DNA of 64,000 nt from assembly GCF_000378505.1 (NCBI RefSeq), contig NZ_KB899989.1, positions 296,481-360,480 on the forward strand, written 5' to 3'. The DNA comes from Modicisalibacter luteus DSM 23508 (lineage in GTDB: Bacteria > Pseudomonadota > Gammaproteobacteria > Pseudomonadales > Halomonadaceae). Both the position numbers and the translations under genes were made by a program. Positions within the stretch are counted from its first letter, which is position 1, and every line of letters begins with the position of its first letter. The notes under the pieces are model-generated. The model was not told where the DNA came from, made no database searches, and saw only the letters and a program-made list of their open reading frames with translations. Below are positions 26,474 through 35,178 of this stretch, one piece after another.

Positions 26474-26516
26474 CCTTCGAAGCAATCCTTCTTACAAACA
26501 AGCGGAGAGCAATATC

Positions 26517-26777
26517 ATGGCAGAAGATAAATCCAATGCCGAAGCTTATTGGAAGGCCAACTTACGCCTCATCACAGGCTGCATGATCGTCTGGGCACTG
26601 GTGTCTTACGGCTTTGCAATCCTGCTGCGCCCCCTGTTGTCAGGGATTCCCGTCGGCGGCACAGACCTGGGGTTCTGGTTCGCTCAACAGGGATCCATTC
26701 TGACCTTCATCGGCCTGATCTTCTTCTATGCGTGGAAGATGAATCGGCTGGACAAGAAATTCGGGCTCGGGGAGTAA
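26517..26777 (+). CDS. DUF4212 small subunit of a Na+/solute symporter
   Basis: The 86-residue protein has two transmembrane helices (about 20-43 and 58-76) with the DUF4212 pattern AYWKANLRLI at the start, FWFAQQGSILTF in the middle and KMNRLDKKFGL at the end. This family always accompanies an SSS-type permease and is regarded as its small subunit. GGAG precedes the ATG. Six bases separate it from the permease gene, so they are co-translated. Confidence 0.95.
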   Translation: MAEDKSNAEAYWKANLRLITGCMIVWALVSYGFAILLRPLLSGIPVGGTDLGFWFAQQGSILTFIGLIFFYAWKMNRLDKKFGLGE

Positions 26778-26783
26778 GCCAGC

Positions 26784-28565
26784 ATGAGTCAATTTTTGAT
26801 TAACGTTCTCTTTGTCGGCGCCTCCTTTGCCATTTATATAGGCATCGCCATCTGGGCCAAGGCCGGGTCGACCAAGGACTTCTATGTTGCCGGCGGTGGC
26901 GTCCACCCCGTCACTAACGGTATGGCGATCGGGGCCGACTGGATGTCCGCGGCCTCCTTCATTTCCATGGCGGGCCTCATCGCCGCCGGGGGCTATGCCA
27001 ACTCTACCTTCCTGATGGGCTGGACAGGCGGCTACGTGCTACTGGCCATGTTGCTGGCCCCCTACTTGCGCAAGTTCGGCAAGTTCACCGTGCCCGAGTT
27101 CATCGGCGACCGCTTCTACAGCAGGACGGCGCGCATGGTGGCCGTCATCTGTTTGATCGTGGCGTCTGTGACCTACGTCATCGGCCAGATGGCTGGCGCC
27201 GGCGTAGCCTTCTCGCGCTTTTTGGAAGTCGACGCAACTACCGGCTTGATCATTGCCGCTGTGGTCGTGTTCTTCTATTCGGTGCTGGGCGGCATGAAAG
27301 GCATTACCTATACCCAGGTGGCCCAGTACATCGTACTGATCATCGCCTACACCATCCCGGCGGTTTTCATTTCGCTTGAGCTGACCGGTAATCCGCTGCC
27401 AGCGCTCGGCCTGTTCTCCGATCACAACGCGTCCGGCGAGCCGCTGCTGTCCAAGCTCAACGAAGTGGTCACCGCCCTGGGCTTCAATGCCTACACGGCG
27501 ATGGTAGACAACAAGTTGAACATGGTGCTGTTCACCCTGTCGCTGATGATTGGTACCGCTGGCCTGCCCCACGTCATCATGCGCTTTTTCACCGTCCCAA
27601 AGGTGGCTGACGCACGCTGGTCAGCCGGTTGGGCACTGGTCTTCATCGGCCTACTCTACCTGACAGCACCGGCCGTGGCCTCCATGGCACGCCTGAACCT
27701 GATGACCACCATCTATCCGGACATGGCGGGCCAGGTCGAGAATTACGAAGACGCCACCACTAACCCGATCGCCTACGAGAGCCGTCCTGACTGGATTCGG
27801 ACCTGGGAAGAGACTGGTTTGATCACTTTCGAGGACAAGAACAACGACGGCAACATCCAGTTCTACAACAATGCCGCCGACTTCTCCGAGCGTGGCTGGG
27901 AAGGCAACGAACTGGAGGTCAACAATGACATTCTGGTGTTGGCCAACCCGGAAATCGCCAACCTGCCCGGTTGGGTAATCGGCCTGATCGCTGCGGGCGG
28001 CCTGGCTGCAGCACTGTCCACGGCAGCCGGCCTGCTGCTGGCAATCTCCTCGGCCATTAGCCATGACCTGATCAAGGGGGCGATCAATCCCAACATCTCG
28101 GAGAAATCCGAACTGATGGCAGCACGCATCTCAATGTCCGTTGCTATCGTCGTCGCTACCTATCTCGGTGCCAATCCGCCAGGGTTCGCGGCCCAGGTCG
28201 TGGCGCTTGCCTTCGGTATCGCTGCAGCCTCGCTGTTCCCGGTGCTGATGATGGGGATCTTCTCCAAGCGGGTGAACAACAAGGGTGCCATCGCCGGCAT
28301 GCTCTCCGGTCTGATTTTCACCTTGGTGTACATCTTCATCTACAAGGGCTGGTTCTTCATTCCGGGTACCAACAACCTGCCGGACACCCCGGAAAACTGG
28401 GTACTGGGTATTTCCCCGCTCTCCATTGGTGCTGTGGGAGCCATCATCAACTTCGCCGTGGCCTACCTCGTCTCCAACGCGACCGAGCAGCCGCCGCAGG
28501 AGATCCAGGATCTGGTGGAAAGCGTGCGTTATCCGAAAGGCGCTGGTGGTGCCATCGATCACTAA
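26784..28565 (+). CDS. Sodium:solute symporter, large subunit (acetate/short-chain organic acid type)
   Basis: The 593-residue protein of the SLC5/SSS family (VC_2705-like subgroup) has about 13 transmembrane helices. Conserved elements include STKDFYVAGGGV, GADWMSAASF, GYVLLAMLLAPYLRKFGKFTVPEF and the central GTAGLPHVIMRFFTV. A hydrophilic insertion of about 65 residues (around 305-370, with EDKNNDGNIQFY) is characteristic of this subgroup. ActP-like relatives take up acetate or similar monocarboxylates with Na+. The proximity of an SLC5-type sensor kinase and acs supports acetate as substrate (inference). A strong terminator follows. Confidence 0.93.
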   Translation: MSQFLINVLFVGASFAIYIGIAIWAKAGSTKDFYVAGGGVHPVTNGMAIGADWMSAASFISMAGLIAAGGYANSTFLMGWTGGYVLLAMLLAPYLRKFGKFTVPEFIGDRFYSRTARMVAVICLIVASVTYVIGQMAGAGVAFSRFLEVDATTGLIIAAVVVFFYSVLGGMKGITYTQVAQYIVLIIAYTIPAVFISLELTGNPLPALGLFSDHNASGEPLLSKLNEVVTALGFNAYTAMVDNKLNMVLFTLSLMIGTAGLPHVIMRFFTVPKVADARWSAGWALVFIGLLYLTAPAVASMARLNLMTTIYPDMAGQVENYEDATTNPIAYESRPDWIRTWEETGLITFEDKNNDGNIQFYNNAADFSERGWEGNELEVNNDILVLANPEIANLPGWVIGLIAAGGLAAALSTAAGLLLAISSAISHDLIKGAINPNISEKSELMAARISMSVAIVVATYLGANPPGFAAQVVALAFGIAAASLFPVLMMGIFSKRVNNKGAIAGMLSGLIFTLVYIFIYKGWFFIPGTNNLPDTPENWVLGISPLSIGAVGAIINFAVAYLVSNATEQPPQEIQDLVESVRYPKGAGGAIDH

Positions 28566-28612
28566 GCCATAATAGCCTCGGCCCGGCTGGTCCGGGTCGC
28601 GGGACCACACTT

Positions 28613-28642
28613 ATCGGGCTTCCCTGTGGAAGCCCGATTTTC
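28613..28642 (+). terminator. Rho-independent terminator of the symporter operon
   Basis: ATCGGGCTTCC (28613-28623), loop CTGT and GGAAGCCCGAT (28628-28638) make a perfect 11-bp stem ending in TTTT. It separates the symporter pair from the following small membrane protein gene. Confidence 0.85.
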
Positions 28643-28659
28643 GTTAGGAAGAGCGTCGT

Positions 28660-29175
28660 ATGATTTGGCACTTGATAGCAGCAATATTCGCCGGCCTCGG
28701 GGCTGCAGGGGTCGGCTTGATCCTGCGCCTGCTCAGCGGCAAACGGTTGCCGCGTTGGATCGTTCCGGCCTTGGGCGGCCTAGGGATAATCGGCTACCAG
28801 ATTCATTACGAATATACCTGGTACGATTACAAGCAGGCCCAACTGCCGGCCTCGGCCCAGGTGGTATCCACGGAAACCGACCAGATGGCCTGGCGTCCCT
28901 GGACTTATGCCGTGCCGTTGATTACTGCTTTCAACGTCGTCGACCAGAGCAACCTCGTCACTCGAGAAACCGGGAAGGATCGCCTGGTCGAGTTCATCCT
29001 TTACCGCTTCGAACGACAGCACACCGATCATGTCTCGCATCAGGCCTATCTGCTGAACTGCTCTGCGCAGGAAATGGTGCCCCTCGCCGAAGAGAGCCGC
29101 CAGCCCCGCTACACGGAGCTGCGCCGCGTCGAGGCCTCGGCCCCCCTGTATCAGGCGGTCTGCGACAACGCCTGA
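28660..29175 (+). CDS. Uncharacterised membrane protein, two N-terminal helices
   Basis: I do not recognise this 171-residue protein. It has two hydrophobic helices (about 2-27 and 33-51), then a soluble part from about residue 60 containing two cysteines (LLNCSAQ and the C-terminal AVCDNA) that could form a disulfide in the periplasm. A GGAAGAG site precedes the ATG at 28660. It lies between the symporter operon and the SLC5-fused kinase gene, the only unassigned membrane protein in the acetate region, and could be an accessory to either (inference). Codon use looks like its neighbours. Confidence 0.75.
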   Translation: MIWHLIAAIFAGLGAAGVGLILRLLSGKRLPRWIVPALGGLGIIGYQIHYEYTWYDYKQAQLPASAQVVSTETDQMAWRPWTYAVPLITAFNVVDQSNLVTRETGKDRLVEFILYRFERQHTDHVSHQAYLLNCSAQEMVPLAEESRQPRYTELRRVEASAPLYQAVCDNA

Positions 29176-29190
29176 GCCTAACGATCCGAA

Positions 29191-29210
29191 GGGCAGGCGT
29201 ACGCCTGCCC
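29191..29210. repeat. 20-base perfect palindrome
   Basis: GGGCAGGCGT-ACGCCTGCCC lies 15 bases after the stop of the small membrane protein gene. It may form a hairpin at the transcript end, although no T-run follows. Confidence 0.5.
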
Positions 29211-29412
29211 TCACGGCCGCCCCTTCCCTACGCTTCGCCTGAAATCCGCCTGCGCTCTTCCATAGGTGTCAAACATCTGCCCGTACGAAGGTCGGGCCGG
29301 AGGGCTCACTCATGTAAACTGCGCTTCTTCGTCGCTTCTTGCAGTGCCCGACCACCGCTCGTCGAGCGCTCAGCCAAGCCTTAGAATAGCGGCTGACCAA
29401 GGGGGAACGCTC

Positions 29413-32400
29413 ATGTTTGCTGGCTGGCTGCTGATCGCCATCTCGCTGTGCTATATCGCCATTCTGTTCTTCATCGCCTGGCGTGGCGACCGGCGCGCCA
29501 AGCTGCGCGGCGCCGTACAACGTCGCCCGGTGATCTACAGTCTCGCCCTGGCCATCTACTGTACCTCGTGGACCTTCTATGGGGCGGTGGGGCAGGCGGC
29601 GACCTCGGGCTGGTCATTCGCCAGTATCTTCGTCGGCCCGCTGCTGACCTTCCTGCTGTTCTGGCCAATCCTGGCCAAGATGATTCGTGTCGCCAAGCGC
29701 CAGAACGTGACGTCGATCGCGGACTTTATCGCCTCGCGCTACGGCAAGACGCAGTCGCTGGCCGCCTTCGCCAGTCTGGTGGCACTGATCGGTACGCTGC
29801 CCTACATCGCCTTGCAGTTGAAAGCCGTCTCGGCGGCCTTCGTGGTACTCACATCGACTTCGGACATGACCCGCGCTCCGCTGTTCGCCGATACCGCATT
29901 CTATGTTGCCGTGGTCATGGCCGTTTTCGCCATCCTGTTCGGCACCCGCCACACCGACGCCACCGAGCACCACGAAGGCCTGGTACACGCCATTGCTTTC
30001 GAGTCGCTGGTCAAGCTGGTGGTGTTCGTGATCTTGGGTGCCTATGTCACCTGGGGCATGTTCAATGGGCTTGGCGATCTGCTGGGACGTGCCGACGATT
30101 ATCTGGAGCTGCAGCGCCAGTTGGCGGAACAGGACTTCGGCCAAAGCTTCTGGGCACAGACCCTGCTGGCCATGCTGGCGATCTTCTGCCTGCCTCGCCA
30201 GTTTCATGTCATGGTGGTCGAGAATACCCACCCCGACGATGCCGCCCGGGCACGCTGGCTGTTTCCGCTTTACCTGGTGGTCTTCGGCTTCTTCGTCCTT
30301 CCGATTGCCGCCGCCGGCCTGACCCTGTTCCCGCATGGCAGTGTAGAGCCCGACACCTTCGTGCTGGCCCTGCCCATGGCCGCCGGCAACGATCTGCTCA
30401 CCCTGCTGACCTTCATCGGAGGATTCTCCGCTGCCACCGGCATGGTGATCGTGGCAGCAGTCGCGGTATCCATCATGATCTCCAACGAGATCGTCATTCC
30501 GCTGCTGTTCCGCATGCGCTGGTTCGACACCAAGGCCCGCGATTATGGCCGCCTGGTATTGCGCGCACGGCGCGTGACGATCGTGGCCATCCTGGCGCTG
30601 GCCTACGGCTTCTACAAGCTGACCGCTGAGTTCAGCTCGCTGGCATCCACCGGCATGCTATCGTTTGCCGCCGCCGCCCAGTTCGCTCCTGCCCTGCTCG
30701 GCGGCCTGTACTGGAAGCGTGGCAATCGTCTCGGCGTTATCGCCGGCATGAACATCGGTTTTGCGGTATGGGCCTATGCGTTGCTGCTGCCGACCCTGGC
30801 CAAGGCCGGGGTGGTGTCCGGCGACTGGATGGCCGGTGGCCCCTTCGGCATTGCCTGGCTCTCACCAACGCAACTGTTCGGCCTGCATTTTGGCGATCCC
30901 TTTACCCATGGGGTAATGCTGTCGCTGGGCCTCAACCTGTTCTGCTATATCTTCGTTTCACAGATCACCCCGCAGCGGGTCGTAGAGCGCATCCAGGCCT
31001 CATTGTTCGTCGACAGCGTCGAAACCCGCCAGACTTCGGTCAATCGGCCATGGACCGGTGCCACTACGGTGGGCGATCTCAAGGTCCTGTGTGAACGCTT
31101 CCTCGGCGCCAGCCAGGTCCAGCGCGCCTTCGACGATTATGCCCGGCGCAGCGGCCAGGCTCTGGAGTACAACACCCGCGCCTCGATCGATGTGATCCAG
31201 TTCACCGAACGCTTCCTGGCGTCGGTGCTCGGGGCCTCGTCTGCACGCATTGTCGTCAACTCGGCACTGCAGGGCCGCGGCATCGGTATCTCGGACGTGA
31301 TATCCATCGTCGACGAGGCCTCGCAAGTTCTCGAGTTCAACCGTGCCCTGCTGCAGGCAACCATCGAGAACATCAACCAGGGCATCAGTGTCGTCGACCA
31401 GAACCTGCGCCTGGTGGTGTGGAACCAGCGCTACCTCGAGCTGTTCCGCTTTCCCGATCACTTGATCCGGGTCGGCGCGCCCATGGACAAGATCTTCCGT
31501 TATAACGCCCATAACGGCGAGTACGGGCCCGGCGATCCCGAGGAGCACGTCGATCTGCTGGTCGAAAATATTCGCCAGGGGCAGCCGCACCGCTACGTGC
31601 GCTACCGCCAGGATGGCACCGTGCTCGAGGTGCAGGGCAACCCCATGCCCGGTGGCGGTTTTGTCTACACCTATCAGGACATCACCCAGCAGAAGCGCAC
31701 CGAGGAAGCGCTGATCCGCTCGGAAAATAACATCCGAATCTATACCGACAACGTGCCGGCACTGATCGCCTACTTCGACAAGGATTGCCGCTACCTCTTC
31801 ACCAACCGCGCCTATGAACAGGCCTTTGGCATCGACCGTAACGAAGTGATCGGAGAGCGAGTGGAGAGCGTGATGTCGCAATCCATCGCCCGGGATCGAG
31901 CGCCCTGGATGCGCCTGGCGCTGAGCGGCGAGCGGGTGAGTTTCGAGATCTCGCTCGATGACGGCGACGGTGGCACGCGTTATATGCTGGTCACTTACAC
32001 GCCTCACTTCGGGGATGGCGGCGCCATCCTCGGTTTCTTCGCGCTCTATCAGGACATCACCGAGCGGCGCCTGGCCGAGATCGCGCTCAAGGAAACCAAC
32101 GAGAATCTAGAAGAACGCGTCCGCGAACGTACCCAGGCTTTGTCGGAGGCCAACGCCGCGCTGCGCCAGGAGAACCGCGTGCGCGCCGAGGCAGAACAAG
32201 CCTTACGCCAGGCCAAGCAGGTCGCCGAGGATGCCAACACCTCGAAAACCCGCTTTCTGGCCGCCGCCAGCCACGATTTATTGCAGCCACTGAACGCTGC
32301 ACGATTGTTCACCTCGGCACTATCGCAACAGGTCGATGCCGAGGACCTCAAGCGTACCATCGGACATATCGACAACTCGTTGCAGGCCGCCGAAGAATTA

Positions 32401-33366
32401 CTCGGCACCCTGCTCGATATTTCTAAGCTGGATGCCGGCGCCCTGACACCGCGCCGTAGCCATTTCGCCCTGAGCGATATCTTCCGCCCACTACGGGCCG
32501 AATTCGAAGTGATGGCCGAGGAGCGCGGGCTCGATCTGAACGTCGTGAGCACCAAGGCGTGGGTGGACAGCGACACTCAGATGCTGCGTCGAATCATCCA
32601 GAACTTTCTCTCCAATGCACTGCGCTACACCCAGCATGGTCGAGTGCTGCTGGGCTGCCGGCGACGCGGCGAGCGGCTGTCCATCGAAGTCTGGGATACC
32701 GGCCCGGGCATTCCCGAGTCCAAGCTGACCGAGATCTTTCAGGAGTTCCGGCGTCTCGACCAGGCCTCGCGACACAAGGAGAGCGAAAAGGGCCTGGGAT
32801 TGGGCCTGTCGATTGCCGATCGCATGAGTCGGGTTCTCGATCACCCGATCAAGGTCCGTTCCTGGGAGGGAGTGGGCACCTTATTCTCGGTGTCGGTCCC
32901 GACGGTGGCAGCACGCGCCAGCGACAAGACGGCCGAAGATATTCCCTCCCGGCGCGCCGGCAACAAGCTGGCCGGTGCCCGGGTGATCTGTATCGACAAC
33001 GAGACGCTGATTCTCGAAGGCATGAAGGCCATGCTCACCGGCTGGGGCTGCGAAGTGTTCACGGCCACCTCGATCGGTGGAGCCAAGTCGATCCTGCGTC
33101 ACCTCGACAGCGATCCCGACGCTATCCTTGCCGATTATCATCTGGACAATGAAGTTACTGGCCTGATGGCGTTAGAGGCCTTGGCCGAGCGCTGTCAAGG
33201 ACCGGTGCCGGGCATCGTGATCACCGCCGACCGCACCGACGAAGTCGCCGAGGAGATCAAGCGTGCCGGCTATCAGCTGCTGCTCAAGCCGGTGCGCCCT
33301 GCTGCCCTGCGCGCCCTGCTCACACGTACCCTGCAGGCCAACCGTGCCGTCCGCCAAACACAATGA
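29413..33366 (+). CDS. crbS: SLC5-fused hybrid sensor histidine kinase (CrbS/MxtR type)
   Basis: The 1317-residue inner-membrane protein has six regions in order. An SLC5-like transporter domain (about 1-535) has about 13 helices and IYCTSWTFYGAVGQAATSG near the start. A linker with a STAC-like region (about 555-640) follows. PAS domains begin near 648 (ENINQGISVVDQNLRLV) and 775 (DNVPALIAYFDKD). A coiled coil spans about 885-945. The HisKA motif AASHDLLQPL places the phosphate on His954, with HATPase (NFLSNALRYT, DTGPGIP). The C-terminal receiver domain has Asp near 1241 (ILADYHLD). CrbS/MxtR kinases with CrbR/ErdR activate acs and acetate-uptake genes. The start at 29413 follows GGGGGAA; a longer frame lacks family similarity. 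CbrA is related but usually lacks the receiver. Confidence 0.88.
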   Translation: MFAGWLLIAISLCYIAILFFIAWRGDRRAKLRGAVQRRPVIYSLALAIYCTSWTFYGAVGQAATSGWSFASIFVGPLLTFLLFWPILAKMIRVAKRQNVTSIADFIASRYGKTQSLAAFASLVALIGTLPYIALQLKAVSAAFVVLTSTSDMTRAPLFADTAFYVAVVMAVFAILFGTRHTDATEHHEGLVHAIAFESLVKLVVFVILGAYVTWGMFNGLGDLLGRADDYLELQRQLAEQDFGQSFWAQTLLAMLAIFCLPRQFHVMVVENTHPDDAARARWLFPLYLVVFGFFVLPIAAAGLTLFPHGSVEPDTFVLALPMAAGNDLLTLLTFIGGFSAATGMVIVAAVAVSIMISNEIVIPLLFRMRWFDTKARDYGRLVLRARRVTIVAILALAYGFYKLTAEFSSLASTGMLSFAAAAQFAPALLGGLYWKRGNRLGVIAGMNIGFAVWAYALLLPTLAKAGVVSGDWMAGGPFGIAWLSPTQLFGLHFGDPFTHGVMLSLGLNLFCYIFVSQITPQRVVERIQASLFVDSVETRQTSVNRPWTGATTVGDLKVLCERFLGASQVQRAFDDYARRSGQALEYNTRASIDVIQFTERFLASVLGASSARIVVNSALQGRGIGISDVISIVDEASQVLEFNRALLQATIENINQGISVVDQNLRLVVWNQRYLELFRFPDHLIRVGAPMDKIFRYNAHNGEYGPGDPEEHVDLLVENIRQGQPHRYVRYRQDGTVLEVQGNPMPGGGFVYTYQDITQQKRTEEALIRSENNIRIYTDNVPALIAYFDKDCRYLFTNRAYEQAFGIDRNEVIGERVESVMSQSIARDRAPWMRLALSGERVSFEISLDDGDGGTRYMLVTYTPHFGDGGAILGFFALYQDITERRLAEIALKETNENLEERVRERTQALSEANAALRQENRVRAEAEQALRQAKQVAEDANTSKTRFLAAASHDLLQPLNAARLFTSALSQQVDAEDLKRTIGHIDNSLQAAEELLGTLLDISKLDAGALTPRRSHFALSDIFRPLRAEFEVMAEERGLDLNVVSTKAWVDSDTQMLRRIIQNFLSNALRYTQHGRVLLGCRRRGERLSIEVWDTGPGIPESKLTEIFQEFRRLDQASRHKESEKGLGLGLSIADRMSRVLDHPIKVRSWEGVGTLFSVSVPTVAARASDKTAEDIPSRRAGNKLAGARVICIDNETLILEGMKAMLTGWGCEVFTATSIGGAKSILRHLDSDPDAILADYHLDNEVTGLMALEALAERCQGPVPGIVITADRTDEVAEEIKRAGYQLLLKPVRPAALRALLTRTLQANRAVRQTQ

Positions 33367-33384
33367 CCCATTCAAGGTTCGATA

Positions 33385-33410
33385 CGGCCTGCGTTGTCTG
33401 ATGCAGGCCG
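33385..33410 (+). terminator. Hairpin after the hybrid kinase gene
   Basis: CGGCCTGC (33385-33392), a 10-base loop and GCAGGCCG (33403-33410) form a perfect 8-bp stem 18 bases after the kinase stop. No T-run follows, so termination would need Rho. Confidence 0.45.
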
Positions 33411-33507
33411 CATCTAAGCCTTTCGGCCATCATTGACACGTCGATTATGGCTCTCAATGGTTACGTGTTATTTTTTACTCTTCGTGGTGAGTGACAAGAG
33501 CCCCTGA

Positions 33508-33924
33508 ATGAACTCCATGCCCAAGCACGAACACTTCAAGCGAGTTCGGCAGGATCACCAGACCGAGTTGGTGGAAGATTACGTGGAGGAAATCGCGCAT
33601 CTTCACTCTACCCTGGGCGAGGCGAGAGCCAGTGACCTCGCCGAGCGCTTCGGGGTCAGTACGGCAGCTGTTTCCAAGGTAATTTCGCGCCTGAAACGCG
33701 ATGGTCTGGTGGTTGCCCGCCCCTACCGAGGCATTTTCCTGACCGAGTCCGGCGAAGCGTTGGCCAAACGCGTGGCTATTCGCCACGCAGTGGTACTCGA
33801 CACCTTGCGCAAGCTGGGTGTACCGGAAGAGATCGCCCGCGCCGACTCCGAAGGCATCGAGCATCACTGTAGCGAAGAAACCGTCGCCGCCATGCGCCGT
33901 TTCCTGGGCCAAACGGTAAATTGA
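33508..33924 (+). CDS. mntR: Manganese-dependent transcriptional regulator MntR (DtxR family)
   Basis: The 138-residue cytoplasmic repressor has a winged helix (ASDLAERFGVSTAAVSKVI, about 41-59) and a dimerisation/metal domain. Likely Mn2+ ligands are Asp/Glu in EDYVEEI near the N-terminus and the His/Glu cluster GIEHHCSEET (about 115-125). There is no SH3-like domain, which fits MntR rather than DtxR/IdeR. It senses Mn2+ and represses uptake genes such as mntH, none of which is in this window. A TTGACA box lies 69 bases upstream (33434-33439) without a clear -10. It converges on the beta-barrel-like gene. Confidence 0.9.
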   Translation: MNSMPKHEHFKRVRQDHQTELVEDYVEEIAHLHSTLGEARASDLAERFGVSTAAVSKVISRLKRDGLVVARPYRGIFLTESGEALAKRVAIRHAVVLDTLRKLGVPEEIARADSEGIEHHCSEETVAAMRRFLGQTVN

Positions 33925-33963
33925 TCGCAGCTGCCATCCTTTCGGCTTGCTCGATCTATCCAA

Positions 33964-34893
33964 TTAGTAGGCCACGTTGAGTGTCAGCGAGGCATGAGGG
34001 ATCAAGGTATCGCGTGAAAAGGCGGGATCGGCCTGACGTATTTCATCGCTTCGCGCCAGTACGCCGATCTGACCGTTCAGGTTCCAGTTACCGACGCCTC
34101 CAGCCATCCCCTTGAGCGGCAGGCTCGCCCCGACACCGGCGTCCAGATACCGGCCGGTGCCACGCTCAGCACCATAGTAACCGTCAAAGCCGACCCCGAC
34201 CTCCACGGGGAAGCTCAGCGTGAGCGAATAGCGTCCCTGGGTCAGTGGCATCTGCGGCGCGATGTTGGCGGCTACCAACCAACCGTCGTCTTGCTCGCCG
34301 ACCGGCTTGGTTATCTTGAGCTGAGGACTTAGCTGTCCCAGCGCCGATCCATCGGCATACTGCGCTGCCAGCGTCGTTTCCTGAGTGAACTCGAAATCCT
34401 CAATTGGCGAACTGAAACCCGACTGTGTAACGGCCCCTAGCCAGTTTTCTCCCAAACGCGCCGATAGACCGAGATACCAGTTGCTCTCGTACCAATGCCC
34501 ATCGTCCATCACCGGCCGGTGGTCGCCACTGGCAATACCGTTCGAGGTTCCGAACGTCAGGTTGAGCCCGTGGAGCGGCCCCGTCGCGCCATCAATCAAC
34601 TGCGCGGTGGCGCTCAGTCCGACACCGAAAACAACCTGACCGAGGTCTTCGCCTTCATTATCGTAAGCGCCACGCGAATAATCGCTGCTCGCCACGCCAA
34701 GCGAGCCCCGAAAATGCCACCGCCCAGTGTGGGCGGGCTTGAAAGTGGCAATATCGCCGAGTTCCCCCACAGCGGAAACCGGCCGCGGCGATGAATCGTT
34801 GCGCTCGGCGGCAACCGCCGGGAAAGATAACCAGCACGCTGCCAGAGCGGCGCTCAGGCTCCATGCAGGGCTGATTCGATGGGGAAAGTTCAT
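33964..34893 (-). CDS. Uncharacterised exported beta-rich protein, probable outer-membrane barrel
   Basis: The 309-residue protein has a clear signal peptide (MNFPHRISPAWSLSAALAACWLSFPAVAA), then alternating amphipathic strands with many Gly, Tyr and Trp (WHFRGSLGVASSDYSRGAY, YESNWYLGLSARLGENWLG). It ends in LTLNVAY, the terminal aromatic residue expected for outer-membrane barrels recognised by BAM. I cannot assign a family; porin-like or conserved exported proteins of the TorF group are possible. A GGAG site sits 6 bases before the ATG at 34893. It lies between mntR (convergent) and the crbR-like gene, and tandem direct repeats occur upstream, suggesting response-regulator control. Confidence 0.72.
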   Translation of the reverse strand: MNFPHRISPAWSLSAALAACWLSFPAVAAERNDSSPRPVSAVGELGDIATFKPAHTGRWHFRGSLGVASSDYSRGAYDNEGEDLGQVVFGVGLSATAQLIDGATGPLHGLNLTFGTSNGIASGDHRPVMDDGHWYESNWYLGLSARLGENWLGAVTQSGFSSPIEDFEFTQETTLAAQYADGSALGQLSPQLKITKPVGEQDDGWLVAANIAPQMPLTQGRYSLTLSFPVEVGVGFDGYYGAERGTGRYLDAGVGASLPLKGMAGGVGNWNLNGQIGVLARSDEIRQADPAFSRDTLIPHASLTLNVAY

Positions 34894-35069
34894 ACCGACT
34901 CCGTCTTCCACTGGCCGGGCTACGGCAACGAAGGCGTCACCAGGCCCTGAATGATGCACTTCCTGAGAGGCAAGCAGGCACTGGCGATTACGCTGGCTTA
35001 CCGGACCGAATGGCCTGCGTATTGTCAGCGTAGCCACGCACAGAAGGCGGCTCAAACGGATCTGGACTA

Positions 35070-35098
35070 TTGAAGGGGGTATACGGTTTAAGGAGGTA
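35070..35098. promoter_or_regulatory. Tandem 12-base direct repeats upstream of the barrel gene
   Basis: TTGAAGGGGGTA (35070-35081) and TTTAAGGAGGTA (35087-35098) match at 10 of 12 positions with a 17-base period. Read towards the barrel gene they are TACCTCCTTAAA then TACCCCCTTCAA. Direct repeats on one DNA face are typical of response-regulator or activator sites. They lie about 180-205 bases upstream of the barrel gene start. Confidence 0.45.
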
Positions 35099-35178
35099 GA
35101 CGGTAGAACGCATAAGACCCGCATCATGAGCGGGCCTGAACGGGGCGCTATATCGCCTGGAGCAGCAGCCTAGCTGGC

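Larger units (their letters stand above)
25786..26516. other. 731-base divergent intergenic region, A+T-rich
   Basis: This gap separates the DUF294 gene from the symporter operon. From about 26030 it is visibly more A+T-rich than its surroundings; 26101-26160 holds 24 G+C of 60 by hand count. I see no convincing protein-coding frame. It holds a 20-base inverted repeat at 26041-26060, a possible promoter (TTGACC at 26251-26256, 18-base spacer, TATTAG at 26275-26280) and a second inverted repeat near the symporter start. A long leader or an unannotated small RNA is possible. Confidence 0.6.
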
